44,423 nt of DNA from positions 1-44,423 of the forward strand of contig CAZJGG010000021.1 in NCBI GenBank assembly GCA_964545475.1, written 5' to 3'. The notes beneath the pieces are model-generated. The model did no database searches. It was not told the origin of the DNA and was given only the letters and a program-made list of their open reading frames with translations. Each line of letters opens with the position of its first letter. The first letter of the stretch is position 1. A program made the translations under genes and the position numbers. This DNA is from CAZJGG01 sp964545475. GTDB lineage: Bacteria > Bacillota > Clostridia > Lachnospirales > JAISER01. Below, in pieces: positions 34,754 through 42,605 of this stretch.

Positions 34754-34779
34754 TAAAACATAAAGTGAAGAGGAATACA

Positions 34780-35511
34780 ATGAGAGCGATTATTTTAGCC
34801 GCAGGATACGCTACAAGGCTTTATCCGCTGACTAAAGACAAACCTAAAGCGCTTTTGCCCGTATGCGGTAAGCCTATTATTGACTATATTATAGACAAGC
34901 TGCAGAAGGTTAAAGAGGTTAAAGATATAACTGTTATTAGCAACCATAAATTTGCAGAAGATTTTTATAAATGGGCAGAAAGTGTTAAAAGCGAAAAGCC
35001 TGTTTACGTTCTGGACGACGGTTCAACTTGCGAAGACGACCGTCTTGGGGCAATTGGCGATATATATTTCGCCGTTAACAAGCAGAATATTAACGAGGAT
35101 GTTTTAATAATTGCCGGAGACAATCTTTTTACATTTGAGCTTTCGGACTGTAATGAATTCTTTAAAGAAGTGGGAGAAAACGTTGTAGTTGTTAAAGAAA
35201 TTGACAACATTGAGCAGTTAAGACAGTTCGGTGTTGCAGTTTTAAACGAAAACGGCAAGGTTATGGAGCTTGTGGAAAAACCACAAAACCCACCGTCTAA
35301 CACAGCGGTTTTTGCAACTTATTTTTACAACAAAGAAACGGTGGATTTGTTAAGGAAGTATATTGAAGAAGGCAACAAAGCCGATGCCCCCGGGTATTTT
35401 GTTCAATGGCTTTATAAAATTAAAGATGTTTATGCTTATAAAATTAATGGAGAATGCTTCGATGTAGGGAATATTGAGGCATACAATGAGGTTCAGGCGG
35501 TTTTTGCATGA
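34780..35511 (+). CDS. Nucleotidyltransferase (sugar-1-phosphate or choline-phosphate type)
   Basis: A 243-aa NTP-transferase family protein that would make an NDP- or CDP-activated sugar or amino alcohol. The start MRAIILAAGYATRLYPLTKDKPKALLPV gives the nucleotide-binding loop and the conserved KPK lysine. GDNLF (residues 110-114) has the metal-binding Asp, and VVVVKEI, GVAVLNENG and VEKP follow the family pattern. The size is close to LicC-type choline-phosphate cytidylyltransferases and shorter than RmlA, but no licA- or licD-like partner is adjacent, so the substrate is open. An in-frame ATG at 34765 is less likely than 34780, which has GAGGAA before it. Its stop overlaps the start of the next gene by 4 nt (ATGA). 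Confidence 0.88.
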   Translation: MRAIILAAGYATRLYPLTKDKPKALLPVCGKPIIDYIIDKLQKVKEVKDITVISNHKFAEDFYKWAESVKSEKPVYVLDDGSTCEDDRLGAIGDIYFAVNKQNINEDVLIIAGDNLFTFELSDCNEFFKEVGENVVVVKEIDNIEQLRQFGVAVLNENGKVMELVEKPQNPPSNTAVFATYFYNKETVDLLRKYIEEGNKADAPGYFVQWLYKIKDVYAYKINGECFDVGNIEAYNEVQAVFA

Positions 35512-36398
35512 AACCAAAAGCCGTTTGGGGCTTAACAAATGCAGAATCTCTTTATTTTATTGAAGACAGCATTAACAGTTACACGCCTTTTGTACCAGAA
35601 AACAAAGAACTTAGATTAAACCCAAAAACGACAATGCCCGGAGCAAAGAGCATTGTTGTTCTTGGGCTTTCTTATAGTTCAACAGATTATCACAATGAAG
35701 TTAAAAACCTACTTTTAAAGCTTGCTAATCGGCTTGGGCTTGAAAATTTTAATATTTTTACGGACACTGGGCCGTTGGCAGACAGAGCCTTGGCTTTTAA
35801 AGCAGGGCTTGGTTTTTATGGGCGCAATTTAAGCATAATATCCCCTGTTTTAGGCTCTTGTTTTAATATTGGTTATTTAATGACGGATATGGAATTCCCC
35901 CATTCCGCTTACTGCAACAGGGAAAAGCCAATGCTTGCCGAAAACTGCAATAAATGCTTTAAATGCGTTTGCGCTTGCCCCGGAAAGGCTTTAAGTTATG
36001 GGGAAAAGCCGGAGTTAATATATGAAAAATGTGCTTCTTATTTAACGCAGAAAAAGGGGATTTTAACAAAAGAGGAAATGGAAATTATAGGTACAAACAT
36101 TTACGGCTGTAATATATGCCAAATGGTTTGCCCGTATAATTCTCATATAATATTTGAAAATAAATTCTCAATTGAAACCGCTAAACATTTTTTAAGACTA
36201 TCAAACAGTCAGTTCACTGAAAGATATAAAAACTCGGACTTTTTTTGGAGAGGGCTTAAAACGATAAAAAGAAATGCGTTAATTGCCCTTGGGAATTGTA
36301 ATAAAAAACAAGCTATTGAAATAATTGAAAATTTTATAAATCGCAACGACGAAACCCTTAGAAACGCCGCAGAATATGCATTGGGTAAGTATAAATAA
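35508..36398 (+). CDS. Epoxyqueuosine reductase (QueG)-like iron-sulfur protein
   Basis: Resembles QueG, the cobalamin and two-[4Fe-4S] enzyme that reduces epoxyqueuosine in tRNA to queuosine. The 296-aa protein has AKSIVVLGLSY near residue 46, DTGPLADRALAFKAGLGFYGRN near residue 86, a ferredoxin-type CNKCFKCVCACPGKAL near residue 147 and a second cluster CNICQMVCPYN near residue 203. A HEAT-like C-terminus (ALIALGNCNKKQAIEII, NAAEYALGKYK) follows, as in QueG. It is shorter than typical QueG (about 370 aa), mostly at the N-terminus, and no queA/tgt genes are nearby. It is coupled to the upstream nucleotidyltransferase by an ATGA overlap. Confidence 0.8.
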   Translation: MKPKAVWGLTNAESLYFIEDSINSYTPFVPENKELRLNPKTTMPGAKSIVVLGLSYSSTDYHNEVKNLLLKLANRLGLENFNIFTDTGPLADRALAFKAGLGFYGRNLSIISPVLGSCFNIGYLMTDMEFPHSAYCNREKPMLAENCNKCFKCVCACPGKALSYGEKPELIYEKCASYLTQKKGILTKEEMEIIGTNIYGCNICQMVCPYNSHIIFENKFSIETAKHFLRLSNSQFTERYKNSDFFWRGLKTIKRNALIALGNCNKKQAIEIIENFINRNDETLRNAAEYALGKYK

Positions 36399-36434
36399 AC
36401 TGAGAATTGGAAAAAATAGGGAGTAATAAAAGAT

Positions 36435-36962
36435 ATGGGTTACTGGAACACAAGAGGCCTTAGAGGCAGCACTTTTGAACAAATGATAAACTTAACAAAC
36501 GAAATGTACAGAACAAAAGGGCTTGCTCTTATTCAAAAAGTGCCTACATCCATAACGCCCACAAGGCTTGACCCTAAAACTAAAACAATTACTCAAGCAT
36601 ATTTTGAAAAAAAGAGCACGGTTGATTATATAGGCGTTGTTCAGGGAATTGCAGTGTGTTTTGATGCAAAGGAAACGGAAAGAAAAAGCTTCCCAATGCA
36701 AAACATTCATACCCACCAAATTGAATTTATGAGGGATTTTGAAAAGCAGAAAGGAATAGCCTTTTTGCTTGTAAGCTTTTCATCTTACGGGCAAATAATG
36801 CTTTTACCCTTTAAAACCCTTTATGAATATTACGAAGGTGGTAAAAAATCAATTCCTTACGAAGCTTTTGACAAAGATTTAATTGTAGAAAGCAAAAACG
36901 GCTGTTTAATCCACTATTTAGAAGCTTTAAGCCTGCTCTTGCAAAAAGAGGGAACGGAATAA
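36435..36962 (+). CDS. recU: Holliday junction resolvase RecU
   Basis: Firmicute resolvase that cuts four-way DNA junctions during recombination and chromosome segregation. The 175-aa protein has the family start GYWNTRGLRGSTFEQMINLTNE, then ALIQKVPTSITP, the nuclease core in STVDYIGVVQGIAVCFDAKET (Asp, Asp, Lys-Glu-type metal site, here DAKE), and IHTHQIEFMRDFEKQKGIAFLLVSF. All expected catalytic residues appear to be present. GGGAG lies about 11 nt before the ATG. In Bacillus recU is paired with a penicillin-binding protein gene; here it is followed after zero spacing by a lipoprotein gene instead. Confidence 0.92.
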   Translation: MGYWNTRGLRGSTFEQMINLTNEMYRTKGLALIQKVPTSITPTRLDPKTKTITQAYFEKKSTVDYIGVVQGIAVCFDAKETERKSFPMQNIHTHQIEFMRDFEKQKGIAFLLVSFSSYGQIMLLPFKTLYEYYEGGKKSIPYEAFDKDLIVESKNGCLIHYLEALSLLLQKEGTE

Positions 36963-38201
36963 GTGAAAAAAATAATATTAATAATATGGGTGGCTGTAAT
37001 GTTATCTTCCTGTACTGCTTATAAAAGCGGAATTACGGAAATTAAGCCCCCACAACAGCCGGAAGCTGCAGAAGTTTCAGGCAATTTAAGTAAATCTCTG
37101 TTTTACGAACCTTACGAAATGGTGGTAACATCGGGGGATTATAGTCTTTCTTTATATGAGCCGGAAATGGGCTGTTATTTAGGTGCATACATTTTGTCTA
37201 ACAAAATGGTGGATTACAGCATTGAAAATTTTGAAAAGACTATTAAAAGACAGCATTGTCTTTATGCTTACAATATGTCTTCCGGAGATGACTTTCCGTT
37301 AAACTGGGTTTTAGAGTGCGTTTCAAATATGAAAACTCCATATTTTTCTTTAAACGTAAATTTTCCAATAACAGATAAGGAAATGCTTTTGCTAGAGCAA
37401 ACAGCAATGGATATGGGAGACTTTTATGTGCCTATGTTTGTAGAAGTTGGTGTAAACACAAAAGTTTCGGCAAAAAAATATACTGACGATTTTAAAAAAA
37501 TAAAAAGTGTTTTTAATAGGCGGGCGACAAACGTAGCCATTGTGTGGAGCGTTAAACCGGAGGATATAGAAGTTTGCGAGGAGTATTACCCCGGATACGA
37601 ATATACAGACTGGGTTTCTTTACAAATAATTGAAACAATAGATAAAGACAAAGGCTACAGCGTAGATGCGATAAAAGCTATAGACACATTTTACGGAAAG
37701 TTTCAAAGGCAGAAGCCTGTTATAATTTCCCGTTTTGCCGTAAGCCATTTAAACAGCGGAGATTTTGTTTACAAGACTGATATTGCCGCTAAAGAAATTG
37801 AAAGGGTTTATGAAGAAATTTCTAATAAATATTCAAGGATAAAAGCAGTAATTTATTATGATTTTAACGGAATGGATTTTAACAAAAAAGACGATTTTAC
37901 AATAACCGGGGAAGAGGCTTTGATAAATGCATACTCAAATGCCGCTTCTAACCCTAGATTTATAAATGAACTTGATTTAATGTCTTATGGGGACATAGTC
38001 GAACAGTCCTATATATCCGGCTTCACTTCATATAAAAAAGACGGAAGTTATTACGTAAGCTCTCAGGCGCTTTCCAAAGAGCTTGGCGTAACGGACTTCC
38101 GAAGATTTGGGGATTATATTGTTTTAAACGGAACTGTTTATTACAATATATCCGAAATGCAAGATTTAAAAAATAAAATATCATTTGTGTCAAGCCGGTA
38201 A
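36963..38201 (+). CDS. Lipoprotein with a GH26-like barrel, probably not catalytic
   Basis: A 412-aa exported lipoprotein. The GTG start follows the recU stop directly. The signal peptide MKKIILIIWVAVMLSSC has a lipobox LSSC, so Cys17 would be lipidated. The middle (about residues 55-320) resembles the glycoside hydrolase 26 fold: YLGAYILSN, PMFVEVGVN in the place of the acid/base RPxHExNG, PGYEYTDWVSLQ, and KPVIISRFAVSH where family members have a nucleophile Glu (KPxxIxEFG). That Glu is Arg here, and the fold match is from pattern only. The last 60 residues (SYKKDGSYYVSSQALSKELG) look like a copper-amine-oxidase-N-type cell-wall domain. A binding role at the cell surface is more likely than hydrolysis. 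Confidence 0.75.
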   Translation: MKKIILIIWVAVMLSSCTAYKSGITEIKPPQQPEAAEVSGNLSKSLFYEPYEMVVTSGDYSLSLYEPEMGCYLGAYILSNKMVDYSIENFEKTIKRQHCLYAYNMSSGDDFPLNWVLECVSNMKTPYFSLNVNFPITDKEMLLLEQTAMDMGDFYVPMFVEVGVNTKVSAKKYTDDFKKIKSVFNRRATNVAIVWSVKPEDIEVCEEYYPGYEYTDWVSLQIIETIDKDKGYSVDAIKAIDTFYGKFQRQKPVIISRFAVSHLNSGDFVYKTDIAAKEIERVYEEISNKYSRIKAVIYYDFNGMDFNKKDDFTITGEEALINAYSNAASNPRFINELDLMSYGDIVEQSYISGFTSYKKDGSYYVSSQALSKELGVTDFRRFGDYIVLNGTVYYNISEMQDLKNKISFVSSR

Positions 38202-38219
38202 ATTGCCGGCTTTATTTAT
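38192..38219 (+). terminator. Terminator after the lipoprotein gene
   Basis: AAGCCGG pairs with CCGGCTT around TAAATTG, followed by TATTTAT. The stem begins inside the last codons. Confidence 0.75.
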
Positions 38220-38220
38220 C

Positions 38221-40338
38221 TTATTCATCCTTAATTATGGGTTTAAAAATAAACTCTTCGCTTATAATTTTACTTGCGTTGTATCGTTCCTGCGCAATTT
38301 GATGGAATTTAAGCTGGGAATGCAAATGCTCTTTACCACGCCTGTCAATTCTTTCGTATGAACCGTCTGGTTTTAAAACCCTTAGCTTAACAGTATCAGA
38401 AAGGGTTATATCAAGAATTTCTATAATTTTTTCCTTTAAATCATTGTCCTCTATAGGAAACGAAACTTCAACTCTTCTGTCTAAATTTCTTGGCATTAAA
38501 TCTGCGCTGGATAAAAATATTTTAGGATTGCCTAAATTTTCAAAATAATATATACGGCTGTGTTCCAAAAACCTGTCTACAATGCTAACTACGGTTATGT
38601 TATCGCTTAACCCTTCTATTCCCGGTTTTATACAGCAAATTCCCCTGATAATAAGCTTTATCTTAACTCCTGCCATTGATGCTCTGTAAAGGGATTGTAT
38701 TATTTCCGTATCCACAAGGGAATTAAGCTTTGCTATTATAAGAGCCTCTTTGCCGGAAATAGCGTTTTGTGTTTCCATTTCAATGTATTTCATAAAGGTA
38801 TAGCGCAAATTTATTGGGGCGACAGCAATTTTTTGCCAGCTCATATTTGTGGAGTATCCGGTAAGTACGTTAAACAGGGCGGAAATATCCTGCCCGAACC
38901 GTTCCTTGCATGTAAAAAAGCCTATATCTGTATAAATTTTTGCCGTTGAGTCGTTATAATTTCCTGTGCCCAAATGGACGTAACGGCAAATGCCGCTTTC
39001 CTCACGCCTAACAACAAGGCATATTTTGCAGTGGGTTTTAAGCCCCACAAGACCATAAACCACGTGACAGCCGGATTTTTCAAGCTTTTTAGCCCAGGAT
39101 ATATTGTTTTCCTCGTCGAACCTTGCTTTTAGCTCAACCATAACAGTTACTTGCTTGCCGTTTTCCGCAGCTTGAATTAAAGAATCTACTATTGGTGAAT
39201 TGCCGGAAACTCTGTAAAGAGTTTGTTTTATTGCCAAAACTTCCGGGTCGCTTGCGGCTGCATTAACAAAGTCTAAAACGCAGTCAAAAGATTCGTAAGG
39301 GTGGTGGACTAAAATATCTTTTTCTTTAATGGCATCAAATACGTTTTTATTTATGAAATCAGCACTAGGCTGGGGGATAAGTGGTGCGTTAGTTAAATGC
39401 TCATATCCTTTTAAGGAGCAAGCGGAAAACCATACAGTTAAATCGAGAGGTCCGAGTATTTCGTAAATATCCTCGCTGTCAAGCTCTAAAGATTCTATTA
39501 AAAATTCTTTAGAGGTTTGTGTCATGTCTTTATTAATTTCCAGCCGGACAGGCTCTCCCCATTTTCTTCTTTTAATGCGCTTTTCAATTTCGTAAAGTAA
39601 ATCGTCAGTGTCTTCTTCGTCAATTTCAAAGTCGGAATTTCTTGTTATTCTGAAAACGGAACTATGAAGCACGGTATAACCTGTAAAAAATCTATCCATA
39701 TATTCTTTTATAATAGATTCTATATAAATAAATTCTGTTGTTTTGTCATCTATTTTAGGAAGCTGCAAAAGCCTTGAAATTACAGTGGGTACTTGTAATA
39801 CGGCGAAAAACACACCGTCTTTTTTCTCTTTGGCGTCTTTTAATTCAACAATAAAGTTTAATGATTTATTGTTTAATAAAGGAAATGGATGGCTTTGGTC
39901 AATGGCCATTGGCGTTACTATGGGATAAATGGTTTGCTCAAAATATCTTTTAATAAAATCTTTTTGAGTTGTATTTTTTATATCTTCATAATCATAAAAA
40001 TAAACTCCCTCTTTTTCAAGGGATGGCAATATGGAGCGGTTTAAACAATTATATTGCCTTGTGCTAAATTCATGAACTTTTTTTGATATAAGGGAAAGTT
40101 GTTCCCCGGGGGTAAGCCCGGCTGCATCTTGTCTGTTAAATTCGGCAATTTCTTGGTCAACTAAGGTAGAAACTCTGACCATATAAAATTCGTCTAAATT
40201 GGAAGCGGTTATAGCAAGGAATTTAAGCCTTTCAAGCAAAGGCAAAGTTTTGTCCATTGCTTCTTCCAAAACTCTTTCATTAAATTCCAGCCAGCTTATT
40301 TCTCTGCTATTAAAAAATTCTGGGTTTGATAAATCCAT
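38221..40338 (-). CDS. ppk1: Polyphosphate kinase 1
   Basis: Reversibly adds phosphate from ATP to inorganic polyphosphate. The 705-aa protein has the N-terminal domain (SNPEFFNSREISWLEFNERVLEEA), the head domain, and two phospholipase-D-like domains. Key blocks are IKQTLYRVSGNSPIV, ELKARFDEENNISWAKKLE, GLKTHCKICLVVRRE, and RYVHLGTGNYND carrying the His that is phosphorylated. RGICCIKPG, HSRIYYFENLG and SSADLMPRNLDRRVE follow. Length and order are normal. The ATG at 40338 shares one base with the stop of the Ppx/GppA gene (TAATG), so the two are translationally coupled. Synthesis and breakdown of polyphosphate or (p)ppGpp are thus controlled together. Confidence 0.96.
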   Translation of the reverse strand: MDLSNPEFFNSREISWLEFNERVLEEAMDKTLPLLERLKFLAITASNLDEFYMVRVSTLVDQEIAEFNRQDAAGLTPGEQLSLISKKVHEFSTRQYNCLNRSILPSLEKEGVYFYDYEDIKNTTQKDFIKRYFEQTIYPIVTPMAIDQSHPFPLLNNKSLNFIVELKDAKEKKDGVFFAVLQVPTVISRLLQLPKIDDKTTEFIYIESIIKEYMDRFFTGYTVLHSSVFRITRNSDFEIDEEDTDDLLYEIEKRIKRRKWGEPVRLEINKDMTQTSKEFLIESLELDSEDIYEILGPLDLTVWFSACSLKGYEHLTNAPLIPQPSADFINKNVFDAIKEKDILVHHPYESFDCVLDFVNAAASDPEVLAIKQTLYRVSGNSPIVDSLIQAAENGKQVTVMVELKARFDEENNISWAKKLEKSGCHVVYGLVGLKTHCKICLVVRREESGICRYVHLGTGNYNDSTAKIYTDIGFFTCKERFGQDISALFNVLTGYSTNMSWQKIAVAPINLRYTFMKYIEMETQNAISGKEALIIAKLNSLVDTEIIQSLYRASMAGVKIKLIIRGICCIKPGIEGLSDNITVVSIVDRFLEHSRIYYFENLGNPKIFLSSADLMPRNLDRRVEVSFPIEDNDLKEKIIEILDITLSDTVKLRVLKPDGSYERIDRRGKEHLHSQLKFHQIAQERYNASKIISEEFIFKPIIKDE

Positions 40339-41876
40339 TAAACCGTCCTCCTTTTCTTAAGAATTGCTTTTATTCCGAAAACCTCTTTAAAAAATCTGCT
40401 TTTGTTTTGAAATGTCCATTCTATTAAATCGGTATTTTCGTCTGTTGATATAGTGATAATAAGTTCATCTTCGGTAAGCTTTGCATCAATTTCTGTAAAT
40501 TTCGCTTCATCTCCAAAATCAATTGCATCTGCCAGACGTAAAATAGAAACAAGTTTAGATACAAGCACTCTATTTTCGCTTGAAAGAGATTTATAGTCCT
40601 TATCAGACATTTTCGGGGTTTTAGAGCTATGGTAAAGGCAAATACAGGCGATTATTTCTTTTTCAATTAAACTAAGCCCTACTATATCTGAAGCCATAAC
40701 AAGATAGTGAGAATGGGCATAATGTTTGTTTTGGCTTATAAAGCTTCCAATATCGTGTAAAATTGCGGCAACTTGTAAATAAAGCTTTTCACGGGAGCCC
40801 ATGCCGTGGATTTTTTTCATTTTATCAAATATTTTAACAGAGTATTTTTCAACATTAAGGTAATGGCTGTCACTTTGGTTATACCGTTTCGCTATATATT
40901 CTGCGGAAATAAGGGAATATTTATTAAACTCTTTATTTATAGAGCTAAAAACATCGGGATATAAAATTTCAAAAATAACAGAATCCATATAAGCAATTTC
41001 TGGGGCTATTATTTCTTTAGCGTCGGTAAGGCTTAAAAGGCTGTAAAATATGCTCATGGCAGGCAAAAGTACATGGGCTTTTGCAACAGGAACGTTATAT
41101 TCAAGCGTAAGCATGTCTACAGTTTTAAGCTTTAATTCGTTATATAAAGAGATAAAACGTTCTCTGGGAATAGATCTAAAAACGTTGTCGGACTCTACTC
41201 CGCAAAGCCCGGCAATAATGCTAACTTCGTGCCCAGAGGCTATAAAATGGGAAAGCCCTTTAGGAACTTTACCAATTAAAAGCGACGTAAAGTTGTTTAA
41301 ATATTCTTCAACAACACGGAAATATTCGGAAGATTTATTTTGAAGCTCTAAAAAAATTTCGCTTATTCTTAAAGAGCCGATTTTTATGTTTTGGCTGAAT
41401 GGTATTTTGCCATCATCATAAATGGAAACGCCTACATTTCCAGAACCGATATAAACAAGCATGGAGGAATTTTTTGCGGCAGGCTCAATTAAATGAGACA
41501 TAAGCTTATAAATATATAACTTTTCCTCGTTGTCATCAACAACGCTGACTTTAAGACCAGTTGATATTTTAATTTGGTCAAGAATATAATCCCGGTTTGT
41601 CGCCTCTCTAACGGCGGAGGTTGCCACTGCAACAGTTTTTGAAACTCCATAACCGTTAGCCACAATTAAATAATTTTTTATAATGTCACAAGCTTTATCA
41701 ACTTTTTCATAGCTTATTTTGCCGGATTCAAAAGTGTCTTTTCCAAGGCTTAATGGAAAGCTTAAAGATTCAATATATTTTAAGCATTTTTTATTACCCT
41801 CTGCAATTTTAAGCCTTATGGCATCAGAACCTATGTCTATAACCGCAACTGCACCTGTTTGAACTTTTTTGTTCAT
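40338..41876 (-). CDS. Ppx/GppA-family phosphatase with C-terminal HD domain
   Basis: An exopolyphosphatase or guanosine-pentaphosphate phosphatase of 512 aa. The ASKHA-type N-terminal part has VAVIDIGSDAIRLKIAEG (phosphate loop), AVATSAVREATN and VYIGSGNVGVSIYDDG, where the usual DIGGGS is changed to YIGSGN. The acidic residue at the start of the second phosphate loop is therefore altered, so activity may differ from model enzymes. The C-terminal HD-type domain (about 325-480) has AAILHDIGSFIS, then HYAHSHYLVMAS and ADAIDFGD. It is the first gene of the operon with ppk1. The ribosome site (GAGAGTGG) is weak. Confidence 0.92.
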   Translation of the reverse strand: MNKKVQTGAVAVIDIGSDAIRLKIAEGNKKCLKYIESLSFPLSLGKDTFESGKISYEKVDKACDIIKNYLIVANGYGVSKTVAVATSAVREATNRDYILDQIKISTGLKVSVVDDNEEKLYIYKLMSHLIEPAAKNSSMLVYIGSGNVGVSIYDDGKIPFSQNIKIGSLRISEIFLELQNKSSEYFRVVEEYLNNFTSLLIGKVPKGLSHFIASGHEVSIIAGLCGVESDNVFRSIPRERFISLYNELKLKTVDMLTLEYNVPVAKAHVLLPAMSIFYSLLSLTDAKEIIAPEIAYMDSVIFEILYPDVFSSINKEFNKYSLISAEYIAKRYNQSDSHYLNVEKYSVKIFDKMKKIHGMGSREKLYLQVAAILHDIGSFISQNKHYAHSHYLVMASDIVGLSLIEKEIIACICLYHSSKTPKMSDKDYKSLSSENRVLVSKLVSILRLADAIDFGDEAKFTEIDAKLTEDELIITISTDENTDLIEWTFQNKSRFFKEVFGIKAILKKRRTV

Positions 41877-41899
41877 ATAACCACTCTCTCATAAAGCAT

Positions 41900-41929
41900 A
41901 AAATCAAAAATAGGGCGCAAAAAGCGCCC
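41900..41929 (-). terminator. Terminator downstream of the small stress-type gene
   Basis: On the minus strand GGGCGC, loop TTTTT, GCGCCC, then TATTTTTGATTTT. It separates the gene at 42055-42432 from the Ppx-ppk1 operon. Confidence 0.8.
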
Positions 41930-41939
41930 CAAATCATAA

Positions 41940-42047
41940 GAACCTGTGTTCAATAAGCTGTTGCCCGGATTTGAAAGCGATTATTCCGCCGCAACAAAGA
42001 AGGGCGAAAAATTCAAATTCGGACAACCCATTACTGAACACTGGTTC
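41940..42047. mobile_element. Family E palindromic element (108 bp)
   Basis: Ends GAACCTGTGTTCAATAA and, inverted from the right, GAACCAGTGTTCAGTAA. TAA flanks both ends (41937-41939, 42048-42050). Inner arms also match partly (GATTTGAA, GAATTTGAA). It lies 7 nt after the stop of the minus-strand gene and just before that gene's terminator, so it is transcribed. No coding capacity. Confidence 0.8.
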
Positions 42048-42054
42048 TAAAAGC

Positions 42055-42432
42055 TTAATTTTCTTTCGGTGTATCGTCAGATGATTCCTGATTGATAACA
42101 TCATTTAAGTTTTCATCTAAATTTTTAAGGCTTTCGTGTAGAGATTTTGCAACTTCGTCCGCAATGTTTGCTGTTTTTTCAACAACAACCTTTGCAGCCT
42201 GTTTAAGCCTTGGTTCAACATTTTTATATTTGTCGCTGAACCTGTTGGAAATATCGTCGCAAAAGCTTTCAACATTTTTAGAAAATTGGCTCATTCTTTC
42301 TTCAAAATCATCGGAGTTGTAAAAAACTGACTCATTAGTAGAAGACATTGCTTCCAAAAGCTTTGTTGCCTCATCAACAGAGATTTTGCCCTCATCAACC
42401 ATATCAAGAATTTTCATTCTTTCTTTTTTCAT
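42055..42432 (-). CDS. Small protein with a YvlB/SHOCT-like N-terminal motif
   Basis: A 125-aa soluble, mostly helical protein. The first 30 residues (KKERMKILDMVDEGKISVDEATKLLEAM) match the short two-helix motif found at the start of YvlB/LiaX-like and related proteins of Gram-positive bacteria. The rest is a charged amphipathic helix region (about 45-110) with heptad-like spacing and no catalytic motif. Start at 42432 with AAGGAGGT, about 9 nt upstream. Relatives are linked to cell-envelope stress, sometimes as regulators of DUF4097 adhesin-like domains, but no DUF4097 domain is seen here. Monocistronic, ended by the hairpin at 41900-41929. Confidence 0.75.
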   Translation of the reverse strand: MKKERMKILDMVDEGKISVDEATKLLEAMSSTNESVFYNSDDFEERMSQFSKNVESFCDDISNRFSDKYKNVEPRLKQAAKVVVEKTANIADEVAKSLHESLKNLDENLNDVINQESSDDTPKEN

Positions 42433-42563
42433 AATAATATAACCTCCTTAATGTTTATAGTTTATTATACGAAGCATACGCTTATAAGTCTTAATATTAT
42501 TCCTAAATATAACATATAGTATTTGTTTTGTACAGTAAATTTATAATTTTATTTTATAAAAAT

Positions 42564-42592
42564 AGCGACGAGTTAAAACCGCCGCTAAAAAT
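42564..42592 (-). terminator. Terminator of the leucine-rich-repeat gene
   Basis: On the minus strand AGCGGCG pairs with CGTCGCT (one mismatch) around GTTTTAACT, followed by ATTTTTAT. Confidence 0.7.
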
Positions 42593-42605
42593 ATTAAGTG
42601 GTTGC

